Numbered from the stretch's first letter, positions 1-6,349 are shown. The stretch: 7,196 nucleotides of DNA from Desulfobacteraceae bacterium (GCA_027025615.1 JALVQM010000050.1:1-7196), one strand, 5' to 3'. Notes: a model not told the origin generated them from the letters alone. A program made the numbers and translations.

Positions 1-105
1 AAAAATGATAGGATTTATTTTTTGATATGATTTCCGGCAGTTCAACGATAGGGGGCAAAAATATCGGTATCAGGTATGAAAAAAATACCCCAAACAAAGG
101 GAAAT

Positions 106-189
106 ATTGCAGGTTACAGACCATGACAATTCATACCCCTGCAATCAACAGGGCCGATGGAATCCAATTTGCCAGGCTGCCATCGGCCC
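106..189 (-). terminator. Tandem stem-loops after the oxidoreductase operon, possible terminator
   Basis: Two perfect inverted repeats lie just past the stop codon of the fusion gene (204). The first pairs GGGCCGATGG (151-160) with CCATCGGCCC (180-189): 10 base pairs, GC-rich, 19-base loop, beginning 15 bases after the stop. The second pairs ATTGCAGG (106-113) with CCTGCAAT (138-145): 8 base pairs, 24-base loop, with a small inner ATGA/TCAT hairpin (123-134). Neither is followed by a clean run of U on the minus strand, but the second is followed by a U-rich stretch (ATTTCCCTTTGTTT). Position and perfect pairing suggest a 3' end structure. It could be a terminator or only a stabilising hairpin. 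Confidence 0.42.
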
Positions 190-203
190 CATATAGATTG
201 AGG

Positions 204-1508
204 TCAAGCCCCTTGTCCGGCAGACATGCTTTCGACAATCTTCAGAGCAGCCTGACGGACCTGATCTTTGAAACGATGTTCAACGGCGGCTTTGAGCATA
301 GGTTGATTGATAACCCGCCCCCGGCCTGCAAGGCAGGCCAGCGACGCCAGCGCATAGTCAACTGTTTTGATTCCGGCCTGTCTGAAATTCACCGTCATGG
401 TCCGGGCCGCTGTTGGAGGCAACTCCAGGCCTGCTGTATGTATAACAAGCGATTCTTGATCCAATTTGTTGAAAATCGCTTTCCGGCGCTGTATTCCCTC
501 AGTGGCCAGGGCAATGACAATATCAGGTATGGAAATACCGGTATAACCAACCGGTTTGGGTGCCAGGATCAATTCGCAAACCGAATGACCACGCAAAACC
601 GTTATAGGGTAATCGTTTTTTTGGGTTGCGTGAAACCCAGCTGTCATGGCTGCCAGGCATAAAAGCTCACCTGCGGTCACTATCCGTTGCCCGGCCCGGC
701 CAAGAATCATTACCTGCCATAACCTTTTCTCTGGATGCTCAAATACAGCTTCTAGCGGTGCCGGTGGCCGGGCGGGCTGCTGCCGGGCTGCCAGGTCACG
801 GTATTGCTGACAGTATTCCTGGCGCAGATTGTCGTCAACCGGTCCTTTGGCCTGTTCAAGCCCTTCCATTTGCCGGTCAATACTTTTTGGTGTCAACTTG
901 TTACGACGGCTGTAACGCCCCGGACAAATACCCCATATATCAAGGACGGAAAACCCGTTAAACTCAATGGCCCGGGCAATTTCAGCCGACAGATCATGGT
1001 CGTGGGCCGCCATGCGACTTACAAAGCCGGCTCCGGCAGCCCGGGTTACCCTGACAACGTCCATAGGCTTTTCCAGGCGATTGAGAAACCCCGATCCAAC
1101 CTGGGCATCGGCCGGTGTGGTGGGGGAACATTGCCCACCGGTCATCCCGTAATTGAAATTGTTCAAAATCAGCAAAGTCAGATCCGGATTACGACGACAG
1201 GTAGACAGCAGGTGAGCCCCACCAATTCCCAGCCCCCCATCCCCCATGGTAACGATCACTTTCAGCTCGGGCCGGGCTATCTTTATGCCGGTGGCATAAG
1301 TCAAAGCCCGTCCATGCAAACCGTGCATGGCATGGGTGTTAAAAAAAGTATCAAAAAGCCCTGAACAGCCAATATCACTTACAACCACCACCTGATTGCC
1401 TGCCAGGTTCAGTTGTTGGAGGGCCTTGTCCAGAGCTTCAGTAACAGTTTTATGGGTACAGCCAGGACAAAATACCGGCGGCCGGGCGGAATTAAGCAAG
1501 CTGGCCAT
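204..1508 (-). CDS. korB: 2-oxoacid:ferredoxin oxidoreductase, fused beta-gamma subunit
   Basis: This is the thiamine diphosphate (TPP) binding beta subunit of a KorAB/VorAB-type 2-oxoacid:ferredoxin oxidoreductase with a gamma domain fused at its C-terminus (434 residues). With the alpha subunit it should oxidatively decarboxylate a 2-oxoacid to acyl-CoA and CO2 in the cytoplasm and reduce ferredoxin. Residues 1 to about 210 are beta-like: CPGC (C14, C17), C48 and C195 are plausible ligands of the [4Fe-4S] cluster, GDG at 89-91 starts the TPP/Mg motif, and NYGMTGGQ (119-126) with SPTTP (128-132) is typical of KorB. A proline/alanine-rich linker lies at about 240-258. Residues 263 to about 395 resemble the gamma domain (GRAGQRIVTAGELL, RGHSVCELIL, then PDIVIAL). 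The ATG overlaps the alpha gene by 17 bases and has GGAGG 9 bases upstream (1518-1522), so the two are probably translated together. Odd points: GDGG where KorB usually has GDGD, and GRAGQR where gamma domains have GxGGQG. The substrate cannot be read from the sequence. Confidence 0.87.
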   Translation of the reverse strand: MASLLNSARPPVFCPGCTHKTVTEALDKALQQLNLAGNQVVVVSDIGCSGLFDTFFNTHAMHGLHGRALTYATGIKIARPELKVIVTMGDGGLGIGGAHLLSTCRRNPDLTLLILNNFNYGMTGGQCSPTTPADAQVGSGFLNRLEKPMDVVRVTRAAGAGFVSRMAAHDHDLSAEIARAIEFNGFSVLDIWGICPGRYSRRNKLTPKSIDRQMEGLEQAKGPVDDNLRQEYCQQYRDLAARQQPARPPAPLEAVFEHPEKRLWQVMILGRAGQRIVTAGELLCLAAMTAGFHATQKNDYPITVLRGHSVCELILAPKPVGYTGISIPDIVIALATEGIQRRKAIFNKLDQESLVIHTAGLELPPTAARTMTVNFRQAGIKTVDYALASLACLAGRGRVINQPMLKAAVEHRFKDQVRQAALKIVESMSAGQGA

Positions 1509-2622
1509 GATCTATAACCTCCGCAATTTTTTCCGGTGAAATCAGTTCACCGTTCATTTGCCCGTAAAACCTGACCGGAACCGGGGCCACGATTTTTTCA
1601 ATTTCGCGAACGTACTGGCCCATGTTCATCTCGACCACAACCACCCTGCGGCAGCCGGCTGCTCTGCCAGCAATCAAACCTTCCGGAACCGGCCAGAGGG
1701 TCTTTAAAACCAGCAGTGCGACAGTTTGTCCCTGCCTCTGCAAATCGGCTACAACCGATCTGGCTGCCCTGGCAGTAACACCATAACAAACCACAAGTGT
1801 CTCGGCCCCGGGCACGGTCAATTCCTCGTAAAAAGTAAAGCGATCGACCTCGGTTTCTATCTTGGCCAGCAGGCGCTGCTGATTGGCATTGATCTGCTCA
1901 GGATCGGTGGTGATGTATCCATCGGCTCCATGTGTAGACGAAGTCTGCCGTACCAGTCGCGGGCCACCAATGGGCAAAAAGTCAGGAACAAGCTGACCCT
2001 GCTTAACGCCAAACGGTAGAAACCTGTCTTTTTCAGAACACAGCCTGCGCTCAACCGGTTCAGGCCTTCGTAGCTTTTCCCAGTCTACACTTTCACGAGT
2101 CATTGCAATTTCCTTGTTGGTGGCGATGAAAACCGGGCAACGATAAATTTCAGCCAGGTTGAAGGCCTCCATGGTCAGAGTAAAACAATCGGCGACATCG
2201 ACAGGTGCAAGTACTATCACCGGCAACCCGCCGCTGTTTCCCCAACGCAGAAATTGCACGTCACCGTCGGCACCCCTGGTTGCCGAGCCGGTGGATGGCC
2301 CCAAACGCTGGACATCGACAATCACCAGGGGAATTTCGCTACCCACTGCAAATGAAATCTGCTCACTATAAAGGCTGATACCGGGCCCTGAAGTGGCTGT
2401 CATAACCTTCAGACCGGTCATGGAAGCCCCCAGGCAAAAACCTATGGAGGCGATTTCATCTTCTGCTTGAAGACAGATTCCGCCGGCCGGCGGCAGCAGC
2501 TTCAGCATGTTGTTGTAAATCGTCGTTGCCGGGGTAATCGGATAGCCGGCAAAAAAACGGCAGCCGGCTTCAAAAGCACCCCATGCAATGGCTTCGTTTC
2601 CTTCGACGAAGCATAATGCCAT
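1492..2622 (-). CDS. korA: 2-oxoacid:ferredoxin oxidoreductase, alpha subunit
   Basis: This is the alpha subunit (376 residues) of a CoA-dependent 2-oxoacid:ferredoxin oxidoreductase and the partner of the overlapping beta-gamma fusion. The N-terminal pyrimidine-binding domain is clear: GNEAIAWGAFEAGCRFFAGYPITP (residues 8-31), LQAEDEIASIGFCLGAS (51-67), MTATSGPGISLYSE (74-87) and VDVQRLGPSTG (102-112) all match the KorA/VorA family. Residues about 270-370 form the transketolase C-terminal-like domain, with VVVVEMNMGQYVREIE at 327-342. Length is normal for a stand-alone alpha subunit without a fused gamma domain. The ATG at 2622 is preceded by AGGAGG (2631-2636) with 8-base spacing, a very strong site, and no other in-frame start is needed. 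Family members act on 2-oxoglutarate, branched-chain, aryl or other 2-oxoacids. The region after GDV (GDVQFLRWGNSGG) departs from the usual KorA wording RWGxHGD, so 2-oxoglutarate should not be assumed. The symbol is by family only. Confidence 0.88.
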   Translation of the reverse strand: MALCFVEGNEAIAWGAFEAGCRFFAGYPITPATTIYNNMLKLLPPAGGICLQAEDEIASIGFCLGASMTGLKVMTATSGPGISLYSEQISFAVGSEIPLVIVDVQRLGPSTGSATRGADGDVQFLRWGNSGGLPVIVLAPVDVADCFTLTMEAFNLAEIYRCPVFIATNKEIAMTRESVDWEKLRRPEPVERRLCSEKDRFLPFGVKQGQLVPDFLPIGGPRLVRQTSSTHGADGYITTDPEQINANQQRLLAKIETEVDRFTFYEELTVPGAETLVVCYGVTARAARSVVADLQRQGQTVALLVLKTLWPVPEGLIAGRAAGCRRVVVVEMNMGQYVREIEKIVAPVPVRFYGQMNGELISPEKIAEVIDHGQLA

Positions 2623-2640
2623 GATGCCCTCCTCCTAAGA

Positions 2641-2662
2641 TTTGATCAAATATTTGATCAGA
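2641..2662. promoter_or_regulatory. Candidate repressor operator, tandem palindromes
   Basis: TGATCAAATATTTGATCA (2643-2660) is a perfect 18-base palindrome. It can also be read as two direct copies of TTTGATCA (2641-2648 and 2653-2660), 12 bases apart. The first copy is itself a perfect 10-base palindrome (TTTGATCAAA) and the second is a near-perfect one. The site lies 19 bases upstream of the alpha-subunit ATG, just before its ribosome binding site and immediately after the predicted -10 region. A protein bound here would block transcription start. The GntR/FCD regulator encoded next door is the likely binder. That link is inference; the symmetry is seen directly. Confidence 0.6.
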
Positions 2663-2687
2663 TATATAGAGATTGGATGGATGTCAA
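2659..2687 (-). promoter_or_regulatory. Predicted sigma-70-type promoter of the oxidoreductase operon
   Basis: On the minus strand a perfect TTGACA -35 box (2682-2687) is followed by an AT-rich TATATATC stretch. At 17-base spacing the -10 would be TATCTG (2659-2664). At 15-base spacing it would be TATATC (2661-2666), which matches the consensus better but with short spacing. Either choice puts the start of transcription inside or at the edge of the tandem palindrome and leaves a very short leader before AGGAGG. The -35 is convincing; the exact -10 is not settled. Confidence 0.55.
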
Positions 2688-3041
2688 CCCAATATGACTT
2701 GTGATTTGACAATAATCTGGCTGTTAGGATTGCCCGGCGGTGCCGCCGCTGCCAGGAACAGCACTGCTCGATCAAGCCGGACGCCATACTTTCAATCATG
2801 GCCCAAGCGGTCACTTTAAGGCGGTAGATCAGGATAATCGTCACTAAGATAACCAGCCACAGGTTCAGAAATATGGAACCTTTATCCGGGAAAAGTCAAA
2901 ATCGTGTTCCGGCATTGCAATCCAAGGCTTGGGTAATGTTCAGAGGGTACCTCGCATAATGCTGTCTGGATTTTCAACAAGCGAATTTTTCACAGATGAA
3001 TCAGATCGGACCAATATAAAAAAGAAGTGAATTGAGCCGCA
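2688..3041. other. Gene-free stretch between the regulator and the oxidoreductase operon
   Basis: I find no convincing gene here. It holds a compact GC-rich inverted repeat, CGGCGG/CCGCCG with a 2-base centre (2735-2748), and an 11-base near-palindrome CCAAGGCTTGG (2922-2932). A TTGACA on the plus strand (2706-2711) has no good -10 box and no plus-strand gene behind it. No clear hairpin-plus-U-tract terminator follows the regulator stop at 3042, although a T-rich run on the minus strand (about 3018-3025) could contribute. Read-through from the regulator into the oxidoreductase genes therefore cannot be excluded. Confidence 0.5.
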
Positions 3042-3737
3042 TCAAACTACGGTGCCTTTTTTTTCGGCCTTGATAAGCTGTAAACCCTCCACCACATGTT
3101 GACAGACTCTTCGTATATGATCGCCTAGAACAGCCCGTGCACCTGCCTTATCCCCTGCTTCAAGCATGTCAAACAGCCTGGCATGATCAGAGGCCGCCTG
3201 CTCCATGGAAGTGGAAAACAGGATGCTGCCGCCGTACTTCAGGTAAAGGCGATCGAAAAGATTACGCAAGGTTTCAAGGGCAATGAAACGGCCGGCAAGC
3301 CTGGCCAGGGTCAGGTGAAAATTCATGTCACGCACCAGGCGTTCGAACAGATATACCTGACGGGCGGCTCTGGCATGTTCTTCAAGGGCGGTTTTCATAA
3401 GCTGGAGCCCGGCTGCATCCAATACGGCCATGGTACGGTCGAGCAAATCCAGCTCAATCAACTCCCGCAGGTTGTAGATTTCTTCCACTTCCCTGATACT
3501 CACCGGTTCGGTATAATAGCCGCGGTTTGGTTCATGCCGCACTATCTTTTGAAATTCCAACCATTTCAAGGCCTGGATGACAGGGGTCTGGCTCATTCCC
3601 AAACGCTCGGCCAGATCACGGTAACCTATCTTCTGACCGGGTACGATCTCACCGTGGAACAGCATCCGCCGAATACCTTGGTAAGCAATCTGGGTATGGT
3701 TAAGCGACTGTGGCTTGTTTTTGGAATGGCTTTTCAT
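3042..3737 (-). CDS. GntR family transcriptional regulator, FCD (FadR-type) domain
   Basis: This is a DNA-binding regulator of 231 residues, a usual length for the FadR subfamily of GntR proteins. Residues about 12-75 are the winged helix-turn-helix (LAERLGMSQTPVIQALKWLE, then GYYTEPVS as the wing). Residues about 80-220 are the all-helical FCD ligand domain. Its metal-binding set of one Asp and three His appears intact: D137 and H141 (in RDMNFH), H185 (in SDHARLF) and H207 (in GDHIRR). FCD proteins usually bind a carboxylate metabolite, often through the metal. I chose ATG at 3737 over the TTG one codon earlier (3740); the ribosome binding site is weak, GGGA about 14 bases away. The gene follows the DUF6125-like gene by 25 bases, so the two are probably co-transcribed. 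By position, the likely target is the palindrome upstream of the oxidoreductase operon. An 8-base A run occurs at codons 227-229, near the C-terminus. Confidence 0.88.
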   Translation of the reverse strand: MKSHSKNKPQSLNHTQIAYQGIRRMLFHGEIVPGQKIGYRDLAERLGMSQTPVIQALKWLEFQKIVRHEPNRGYYTEPVSIREVEEIYNLRELIELDLLDRTMAVLDAAGLQLMKTALEEHARAARQVYLFERLVRDMNFHLTLARLAGRFIALETLRNLFDRLYLKYGGSILFSTSMEQAASDHARLFDMLEAGDKAGARAVLGDHIRRVCQHVVEGLQLIKAEKKGTVV

Positions 3738-3762
3738 CAAAAGTCTGTTTTTCCCAAGACTA

Positions 3763-4509
3763 TCATGCCTTTAATCGGAAACGCCAGGCACAGTACCAGC
3801 GATCCGGATGCTCGTCAGGCGGACATCCGATACATTCAGTGATAATACGATCATCTATGGCTCGGGCAAAATAAGTATATTCCACCAGCCCGGCCGATTT
3901 ACAGGGATAATCCGCCAACCCCTTTTTCTTGCGGGCAGACTGCACGCGGCATTCATTCATTTCAAAAACCAAAGTCTCCGGCCCTTCGTCGATTACGGTC
4001 TGCACGTTAAGCCGGGCATATAACCTGTACCCCAATGCAGCTTTCAAGCCCTCTAAGCCGGGCCTTTCCGGAAGGTTCAAAAACTTCTTTATAAACCATG
4101 CCTCCAGGGGTGAAAAATGGGCCCAGCAGGTATCGTTACAACGCTTTGCGTCATTCATACCATTTTCAAACTCAACCGCCTGAAACCAAACCCCGTCATT
4201 GGCCAGCCAGTTGGCAGCCACTGCTTCTATCAGAGCTAACTGATGTTGCCTGTCCATCTCTACCAGGGGTTTGGGAAGTCCATCTTCTACTTCGAACCCA
4301 AGAACTTTGCCCAAACGCCGAATTTGAATTTCAAGGCTTCTTTTACTTGCAGTTTCAAGGGCTTCCATTGCTCTTGCAGATCCCATCTGGTGCCGCACCT
4401 CATTGAACCAGAATCCATGATGCAAAACCAGGCGGTGCATCATGTCAACAATCAACCTTGCCAGCTCCTTTTGGTCGAGGGCATCAATCGCATCAGCGGC
4501 TATGGACAT
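3763..4509 (-). CDS. DUF6125-like cysteine-rich cytosolic protein, function unknown
   Basis: This is a protein of 248 residues with no signal peptide or membrane segment. The wording resembles the DUF6125 family, which I recall mainly from Desulfobacterota; no function is established to my knowledge. Two related N-terminal blocks are visible. Residues about 15-72 (LVLHHGFWFNEVRHQMG...) and about 91-147 (NWLANDGVWFQAVEFENGM...) share a G-x-WF-x-x-V core and the same helical spacing. The C-terminal half has conserved-looking cysteines: C124 and C128 (CNDTC), C187, C203, C226 and C229 (CIGC) and C240. The CPPDEHP segment at 229-235 suggests metal or cluster binding. A distant link to the ATC hydrolase-like family is possible but unproven. 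The ATG has GGAGG 7 bases upstream (4517-4521). It is the first gene of a probable two-gene unit with the GntR regulator. Confidence 0.8.
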   Translation of the reverse strand: MSIAADAIDALDQKELARLIVDMMHRLVLHHGFWFNEVRHQMGSARAMEALETASKRSLEIQIRRLGKVLGFEVEDGLPKPLVEMDRQHQLALIEAVAANWLANDGVWFQAVEFENGMNDAKRCNDTCWAHFSPLEAWFIKKFLNLPERPGLEGLKAALGYRLYARLNVQTVIDEGPETLVFEMNECRVQSARKKKGLADYPCKSAGLVEYTYFARAIDDRIITECIGCPPDEHPDRWYCAWRFRLKA

Positions 4510-4548
4510 CTATTTTCCTCCCAGGTTTCGGTTACAATTTCAATAACA

Positions 4549-4561
4549 GGTTTTCAAAACC
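4549..4561. promoter_or_regulatory. Short palindrome GGTTTTCAAAACC, possible operator
   Basis: Perfect 6-base arms flank a single central base, 40 bases upstream of the DUF6125-like start and about 80 bases upstream of the mla -35 box. It does not resemble the TTTGATCA palindrome at 2641-2662 closely enough to be called the same site. A palindrome of this size could arise by chance. Confidence 0.25.
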
Positions 4562-4580
4562 GACTACCACCGCCCAACTC

Positions 4581-4607
4581 TTTATGGCAAGCAAAGAGAC
4601 AAGTCAA
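4581..4607 (-). promoter_or_regulatory. Weak predicted promoter for the DUF6125-gntR unit
   Basis: On the minus strand TTGACT (4602-4607) is followed after 15 bases by CATAAA (4581-4586). Both boxes are near consensus, but the spacing is short. It is the best candidate I see in the divergent intergenic region for this direction and would give a leader of roughly 65 bases. Confidence 0.3.
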
Positions 4608-4640
4608 CAGGGTTGGTTCCGACGACATAATCCACTTTGC

Positions 4641-4669
4641 TTGACACTACCGGTGGCAACCAGTATAAA
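4641..4669 (+). promoter_or_regulatory. Predicted sigma-70 promoter of the mla operon
   Basis: A perfect TTGACA -35 box (4641-4646), an ideal 17-base spacer and TATAAA as the -10 (4664-4669, five of six consensus bases) make this the clearest promoter in the window. Transcription should start near 4676, giving a leader of about 67 bases before the mlaE ATG at 4743. Nothing in the leader suggests a riboswitch. Confidence 0.75.
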
Positions 4670-4742
4670 CACCGCAACAACAGATAATTAGTTTTCCACA
4701 AAATAACGAGCACTGCCTAAAAAGGGAACCGATTGACCGCCC

Positions 4743-5546
4743 ATGCCCGATGTTGAAAACAACACCAATTTACTGGCTGCCATTGGACGCCGCACCCTTG
4801 AACCAATTGAACAGATGGGCAAAATGGCAATTTTTCTTTTTCAGGGTTTCATCCACATGTTCACTCTTCCCTGGCAGTGGAGCAAAATCATTCAGCAGGT
4901 ATACTTCATTGGCGCCAAATCGATATTTATTATCTGCCTGACCAGCGCTTTTACCGGAATGGTGCTGGGGCTTCAGGGCTACTATACCCTGGTAAAGTTC
5001 GGTTCCGAAGGCATGCTGGGCGCAGCTGTAGCCCTGTCGCTGGTCCGCGAAATGGGGCCGGTGCTCACCGGGATTATGATCGTGGCCCGGGCCGGTTCTG
5101 CCATGGCCGCCGAAATAGGTATTATGCGTATTTCGGAACAGATCGATGCCCTGGAAACCATGGACATAAATCCGGTACGTTTTTTATTCAGCCCCCGGCT
5201 GGCAGCCGCCCTGATAAGTTTTCCACTTTTAACAGCCCTTTTCGACGTGATAGGTATACTGGGAGGTTACCTTACCGGATCGGTTTTACTCGGTATCAAT
5301 ACCGGAATCTATTTCGGCCGGGTTGAGTCAAGTGTGGTGATGAAAGATGTATCCGGAGGGTTTTACAAGGCTGTCTGTTTTGCCATTCTGGTTGCAACCG
5401 TTTGTTGTTTCATGGGTTTTTATACCCATCTGCGACGTGAAGGCTTTGGGGCCAAGGGCGTCAGCCTTTCGACAACATCGGCGGTGGTCACCTCGTGTGT
5501 CCTGATTTTAATTGCAGACTACGTGCTTACTTCATTTTTTCTCTAG
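4743..5546 (+). CDS. mlaE: MlaE-type ABC transporter permease (phospholipid transport)
   Basis: This is the inner-membrane permease of the Mla system (267 residues, usual length). The amphipathic N-terminal part (IGRRTLEPIEQMGKMAIFLFQG, 14-35) is followed by several hydrophobic segments at about 55-80, 95-120, 155-185, 208-228 and 246-266. The family signature is clear: LVREMGPVLTGIMIVARAGSAMAAEIG (100-126) and EQIDALETMDINP (132-144), the cytoplasmic stretch that contacts the ATPase. Two copies pair with two MlaF ATPases and an MlaD hexamer to pass phospholipids through the inner membrane. The start is fairly secure because the N-terminal helix is included, although AAAGGGA (4721-4727) is 15 bases away, farther than usual. 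It is the first gene of the operon and its stop overlaps the AGGA that precedes mlaF. Confidence 0.95.
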   Translation: MPDVENNTNLLAAIGRRTLEPIEQMGKMAIFLFQGFIHMFTLPWQWSKIIQQVYFIGAKSIFIICLTSAFTGMVLGLQGYYTLVKFGSEGMLGAAVALSLVREMGPVLTGIMIVARAGSAMAAEIGIMRISEQIDALETMDINPVRFLFSPRLAAALISFPLLTALFDVIGILGGYLTGSVLLGINTGIYFGRVESSVVMKDVSGGFYKAVCFAILVATVCCFMGFYTHLRREGFGAKGVSLSTTSAVVTSCVLILIADYVLTSFFL

Positions 5547-5555
5547 GATGTCACC

Positions 5556-6308
5556 ATGACCGAACCGCTGATCGAATTCAGACAAGTTTTCAAATCTTTT
5601 GGTTCCAACGCCGTTTTGAAAGGTGTCGATTTGAAAATATACCGCGGCCAGGTCACCACCATTATCGGCAAAAGCGGTATCGGCAAAAGCGTTCTCCTAA
5701 AACATATTATCGGCTTGCTGGAACCTGACGCCGGTACAATTTTTTTCTACGGCCACCCCCTGGATGCCATGACCAGAGCCCAACGCCGAGACCTGAAAAT
5801 GAAATTCAGCTACATGTTTCAAGGCACGGCCCTTTTCGACTCCATGACCGTATACGAAAACATAGCCTTACCCTTGGCTGAAAAACGCGGTTTTCCAAAA
5901 CCGGAAATTAAAAAAAGGGTTGCGGAAAAACTCGAGCAGCTTGAACTTGCAGGTATGGAGGACAAGTATCCTTCCCAGTTGTCGGGAGGAATGAAAAAAA
6001 GAGTAGCCATGGCCCGGGCGCTGATCACTGAACCGGAGATCGTTCTTTTCGACGAACCGACCACCGGCCTGGATCCTATTCGCAAAAACGCTGCGCACAA
6101 CATGATAGCCGATTACCAGCGTCGTTTCGGTTTCACCGGGGTTTTGGTCAGCCATGACATACCTGATGTTTTCAGGATATCCCAGAGGGTAGCCATGCTG
6201 GACGATGGGAAAATTATTTTCGAAGGCAGTCCGGAGCAATTGCAAAACAGCAGCAACGAAATCATCCGGGCCTTCATCCAGGGCCACGACCTGTCAAACC
6301 TGGAATGA
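5556..6308 (+). CDS. mlaF: MlaF-type ABC transporter ATP-binding protein
   Basis: This is the cytoplasmic ATPase of the Mla lipid transporter (250 residues). All nucleotide-binding motifs are intact: Walker A GKSGIGKS (38-45), Q-loop Gln89 in MFQG, signature LSGGMKKR (142-149), Walker B IVLFDEP with catalytic Glu167, D-loop GLDP (171-174) and switch His200. ALFDSMTVYENIALPLAE (92-109) is characteristic of the MlaF/Ttg2A branch rather than of general ABC ATPases. It starts 9 bases after mlaE, with AGGA (5545-5548) overlapping the mlaE stop, so translation is likely coupled. It powers lipid movement by MlaE and MlaD. Confidence 0.96.
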   Translation: MTEPLIEFRQVFKSFGSNAVLKGVDLKIYRGQVTTIIGKSGIGKSVLLKHIIGLLEPDAGTIFFYGHPLDAMTRAQRRDLKMKFSYMFQGTALFDSMTVYENIALPLAEKRGFPKPEIKKRVAEKLEQLELAGMEDKYPSQLSGGMKKRVAMARALITEPEIVLFDEPTTGLDPIRKNAAHNMIADYQRRFGFTGVLVSHDIPDVFRISQRVAMLDDGKIIFEGSPEQLQNSSNEIIRAFIQGHDLSNLE

Positions 6309-6340
6309 GGAACCGGTCCCAATCAAATGCGAAGGTTTCT

Positions 6341-6345
6341 GGAGG
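6341..6345 (+). promoter_or_regulatory. Ribosome binding site that sets the mlaD start
   Basis: GGAGG sits 4 bases before ATG at 6350, and the protein from there begins directly with a short basic end and a membrane helix. The longer reading frame opens at 6305, with an ATGA overlap on the mlaF stop, but lacks a good site and would add 15 polar residues. The shorter start is preferred. Confidence 0.7.
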
Positions 6346-6349
6346 AACC

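Noticed and set aside
27..662. Plus-strand frame of 211 codons overlapping the fusion gene
   Set aside because: It lies antisense to a well-supported enzyme domain and its product is low-complexity with no family features. It is a shadow frame.
2635..2844. Minus-strand reading frame of 69 codons upstream of the alpha subunit
   Set aside because: It starts with GTG without a ribosome binding site, runs through the promoter and palindrome, and its protein has no recognisable family wording.
2873..2959. Plus-strand 28-codon frame in the gene-free stretch
   Set aside because: It has no promoter or ribosome binding site, is very short and shows no recognisable motif.
3050..3070. Run of eight T on the plus strand as a terminator
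   Set aside because: There is no plus-strand gene ending before it and no preceding hairpin. It encodes the Glu-Lys-Lys near the C-terminus of the GntR protein.
3183..3842. Plus-strand frame of 219 codons opposite the GntR gene
   Set aside because: It is antisense to clear helix-turn-helix and FCD motifs and has no motif of its own.
6305..6349. Longer mlaD start overlapping the mlaF stop by 4 bases
   Set aside because: The ATG at 6350 has GGAGG just upstream and gives the standard short cytoplasmic end before the anchor helix.
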